From: JAJRQY01 sp965224435
GTDB taxonomy: Bacteria > Actinomycetota > Acidimicrobiia > Acidimicrobiales > SZUA-35
Assembly (NCBI GenBank): GCA_965224435.1
Contig: OZ245048.1
Coordinates: 3,844,001-3,908,000 of the forward strand
Direction of reading: 5' to 3'
DNA length: 64,000 bases
Both the position numbers and the translations under genes were made by a program. This document shows positions 61,521 through 64,000 of this stretch, piece after piece. How positions within the stretch are numbered: position 1 is the stretch's first letter; the number at the start of each line of letters is the position of its first letter. A model generated the notes under the pieces. That model saw only the letters and a list, made by a program, of their open reading frames with translations, searched no databases and was not told the origin of the DNA.

Positions 61521-64000
61521 TCAGGCTCGGAGGACGGGGCCTTTGTAGCCAGGGGCGAAGCCGTTGGCCAGTAGCAGGTCGCGCGCTTCAGTCTGCTCAG
61601 CTGGAGACTGGCCGTTGATCTTCTGAATCTCGATCCGCTTCACCCGCTTAGTTCGCAGCAACGAGGCCAGGCCTCCGATCCACGACGGATCTTCGATGGC
61701 TCCCTCAAACAGGGTCAGGCTACGAGCCCCTCGCTCCAAGAAGGCCAGAGGCAAACCATCTCGCAGAACCACATAGGCACCGACCGACCGCGACGGACGG
61801 CCAACGGTTTCTGGCCAAGCTAGGGCGGCTCCATAAGGCTGAGCCGGGTCGCAGGCGGCAAGAGTGAGCAGACCAACGGCCTCGCTGCTTCCGCTGCCTT
61901 GCGCCACAACCGAGCTAGGCAAGGCAGGCTGGCCCGAAGGCCGCAGATCTCGCAATCGGTCAACCGCTCCGGGTAGAGCGAACTGGGCGGCGCCAAGTCC
62001 AGCAACAAAGTATCCACGCCGAACCTGGCCCCGATCTTCCAGTTCCTTCAGCACCGGATAGACGCCGGCGAAGCCACCCTCGGCCCCCTCGGCCAAGGCC
62101 ATCTCCCGGGTCAGCACTCCGTATCGCTCCAACAGCTGTAGGGCTCGGGTAGCGATGATCTCGGTCGACAAGGGTGCCGGTTCTCGCAGCGGTGCGACCA
62201 GTGACCAGCGTCCGGTTCCCGCCGGTGGGCCAAGGCGAGAGATGGATCGCAGGTTGGGGCGTCGAGAACCCCGCCGACTTTTGGTCGACGACTTCTTGGG
62301 GGACGCTCCACCGATGACGGCACGAAGCGGGGTCAGGGAATCGTTGGTTACCTCACCGGCCCAGACCAGGTCCCACAAGGCGTTCAAGATGGCTGGGTCG
62401 TCATAAGCGAGGCTGGCGGCTTGGGTTGCGGCTACCAGGTCTGACCAGAACACCGCCCCACGCTCGGCCAAGAAGTCTCGCAGGATCTGGTGGAGCTCTC
62501 CCTCTGGCGGGTCATTGGGTTCGGGCAAAAGCATGGGGGCCTGGTCGCGCCATACCAGTCGGATCCGCCCGTCTCCGGACCCAAGAGATCCAGCTCCAGC
62601 CCATACCACTTCGCCCGCGGTGAGAAGGGTGTCGAGATCGGCCGGGGAGTACGACGAGATTCGGGCAGTCAGGATGTCGGCCTCCAAAGCAGAAGCCGGA
62701 AGGGCTGCACCTTGCAGGGCGGTGATTACTTCGGACAAGCCGTCTACGCCGTGTAGCCGTCGTGCACCTTGGCTGGCAACATGTTGCCAGGCGGGAAGAA
62801 AGCGGGCCAAGACGTCTTGCTCAACTGGCTCAACTTCGCGGCGCAGGGCAGCCAGCGAGCGCCGCCGCAGCTGGCGCAAGACCTCGGTATGGCACCACTC
62901 TCGTTCCACTCCGTCAGGCCGGAACTCGCCCCGAACAATCCGTCCCTGACGTTCAAGCTCTTCTAACCCGGCTCGGGTTCGCTCGGCCTCCAGGCCGTAG
63001 CGGGCAGCAACCTCAACGGTGAGGAACGGCCCATGGGTTCGGGCGTAGCGAGTGAGCAGGTCACCAAAGGGATCGGCCACCGAATCGGTGAAGGCTTGGG
63101 GCAAGCCCGGGGGCAGGGCAACACCCAGCGCGTCACGAAGACGGGAGGCGTCTTCGCTGGCGGCCAGCCGTTTCTCACCGGCGACAGCCACCTCGATCAA
63201 GCGGCGATCCTTGAGAAGCTCGGCCACCGTCAACTCAGCGTCGATGCCACCGTCATTCAGTGGTAGCACTCGTTCGGCGATCTCAGCTTGGGTGAGTGGT
63301 CCAAGCCAGCGCAACAGGTCTTCCACATGGTCGACCGACTTGGCTTGCCAACTCTCCACCGTCCTCTGCAGCTCGGTCTCGATCGAGAACAGGACATCTG
63401 GGTCCAGCAGTTCGCGCAGTTCCTCGGCGCCAAGCAGGTCCCGCAGCAGTTCCCGATCCAGCGACAGGGCGGCTGCCCGACGTTCGGCCAGCGGGGCGTC
63501 ACCCTCGTACATGTATTGGGCGATCCAGCCGAACAGGAGGGAGGCCGCCATGGGTGAAGCCGAGTCGGTGTCGACGGCAACTACCTTGATCTTGCGACTA
63601 CGAAGGTCACCCAGCACCTGCCGCAAACCGGGGATGTCAAAGACGTCGTTGACACATTCCCGAGTTGTTTCCAACAGCATGGGGAAGGTCGGGTACTTGG
63701 CCGCCACCGCCAACAGGTCAGCCGCCTTTTGGCGTTGTTGCCACAAGGGGGTGCGACGATCGGGTCGACGGCGAGGAAGAAGGAGAGCCCGAGCCGAGGC
63801 TTCACGAAAGCGAGATGCGAACAATGCGGTGTTGGGGAGGCGGCTGATGAGAAGCTCATCCAGATCATCTGGATCAATCAGCAGTTCGTCGTTGGGGAGC
63901 TTGTCGATGGCTTCGGGCAGGCGAAGCACGATGCCGTCATCGCTCCACATGAGTTCGACGTCCCAACCCCACTGATCGGCCATGCGATGTTGCAGCGCCA
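61521..64000 (-). CDS. lhr: Lhr-type ATP-dependent helicase, C-terminal part (partial, runs off the right edge)
   Basis: The frame is open to the right edge, and the first ATG inside the window at 63983 is an internal Met, so about 825 C-terminal codons are visible. Present are the downstream parts of large helicase-related proteins: NALWDLVWAGEVTNDSLTPL, AALLLPRRRPDRRTPLWQQR, YPTFPMLLETTRECVNDVFD, then winged-helix and the Lhr C-terminal region with EHR-like RIVRGEFRPDGVEREWCHTE. These belong to the Lhr C-terminal cassette that follows the superfamily-2 motor. The motor motifs lie outside this window. Lhr acts in DNA repair. Confidence 0.85.
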   Translation of the reverse strand, partial: ALQHRMADQWGWDVELMWSDDGIVLRLPEAIDKLPNDELLIDPDDLDELLISRLPNTALFASRFREASARALLLPRRRPDRRTPLWQQRQKAADLLAVAAKYPTFPMLLETTRECVNDVFDIPGLRQVLGDLRSRKIKVVAVDTDSASPMAASLLFGWIAQYMYEGDAPLAERRAAALSLDRELLRDLLGAEELRELLDPDVLFSIETELQRTVESWQAKSVDHVEDLLRWLGPLTQAEIAERVLPLNDGGIDAELTVAELLKDRRLIEVAVAGEKRLAASEDASRLRDALGVALPPGLPQAFTDSVADPFGDLLTRYARTHGPFLTVEVAARYGLEAERTRAGLEELERQGRIVRGEFRPDGVEREWCHTEVLRQLRRRSLAALRREVEPVEQDVLARFLPAWQHVASQGARRLHGVDGLSEVITALQGAALPASALEADILTARISSYSPADLDTLLTAGEVVWAGAGSLGSGDGRIRLVWRDQAPMLLPEPNDPPEGELHQILRDFLAERGAVFWSDLVAATQAASLAYDDPAILNALWDLVWAGEVTNDSLTPLRAVIGGASPKKSSTKSRRGSRRPNLRSISRLGPPAGTGRWSLVAPLREPAPLSTEIIATRALQLLERYGVLTREMALAEGAEGGFAGVYPVLKELEDRGQVRRGYFVAGLGAAQFALPGAVDRLRDLRPSGQPALPSSVVAQGSGSSEAVGLLTLAACDPAQPYGAALAWPETVGRPSRSVGAYVVLRDGLPLAFLERGARSLTLFEGAIEDPSWIGGLASLLRTKRVKRIEIQKINGQSPAEQTEARDLLLANGFAPGYKGPVLRA

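Overview
The window looks like chromosomal DNA of a moderately GC-rich actinobacterium, possibly of the Acidimicrobiia type. The evidence is lipoproteins with an AAC or ASC lipobox, a DUF2510 protein, a proline-rich HtrA-like protease with a membrane anchor, frequent GTG/TTG starts and many 4-bp ATGA/GTGA overlaps. This is a judgement from gene style, not from a phylogenetic marker. No rRNA, CRISPR array or intact insertion sequence was seen.

Region by region. 1-4.6 kb: ordinary chromosome with the 5' tip of a GH3 glycosidase, small membrane and secreted proteins, the ribosome-rescue factor ArfB, a rhodanese and an HtrA-like protease. 4.75-15.1 kb: an integrative island inserted into the 3' end of tRNA-Arg(CCT). 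It is bounded by a 49-bp perfect direct repeat, carries 23-bp repeats next to each end that look like integrase arm sites, and encodes a tyrosine recombinase beside the right end. Its cargo is a DUF2510 protein coupled to a RES-domain protein, a DUF4214 secreted protein, an overlapping nucleotidyltransferase/XRE pair, a NYN nuclease, and a scrambled stretch of probable toxin/immunity remnants framed by a duplicated integrase 3' end.

15.8-22.9 kb: two closely related NitT/TauT-type ABC importers facing each other, apparently an inverted duplication. 22.9-23.7 kb: a DUF4184 membrane protein. 23.7-39.4 kb: a biosynthetic gene cluster. An acyl-CoA-dehydrogenase-like enzyme diverges from a stand-alone adenylating enzyme and a free carrier protein, the classic trio that turns proline into a carrier-bound pyrrole-2-carboxyl starter. 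These are followed, with overlapping or near-contiguous genes, by a HupE/UreJ-like membrane protein, a 3165-residue NRPS and an HTTM-like membrane protein. The NRPS reads C-A-T-C-A-T-TE-methyltransferase. Its first A domain has an Asn-type specificity code and is interrupted between core motifs A8 and A9 by about 335 residues of a zinc-ribbon plus PP-loop ATP pyrophosphatase. This is the most unusual object in the window and suggests that an amide-to-thioamide (or related amidation) step is built into an NRPS module.

39.5-64 kb: housekeeping and signalling genes. These are a CheY-like regulator with a CheX/CheC-like partner, a GNAT-like acyltransferase, a YihY/BrkB operon, a ferredoxin, an S9 peptidase with RsgA and a LysM lipoprotein, a MazEF-type toxin-antitoxin pair with a nested operator, and a class III cyclase/ATPase/TPR giant. 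They continue with a NarL-type two-component system, a GH13 glucosidase, a MacB/FtsX-like exporter, ClpP, and the C-terminal part of an Lhr-type helicase running off the right edge. Two tandem perfect palindromes lie between the last two.
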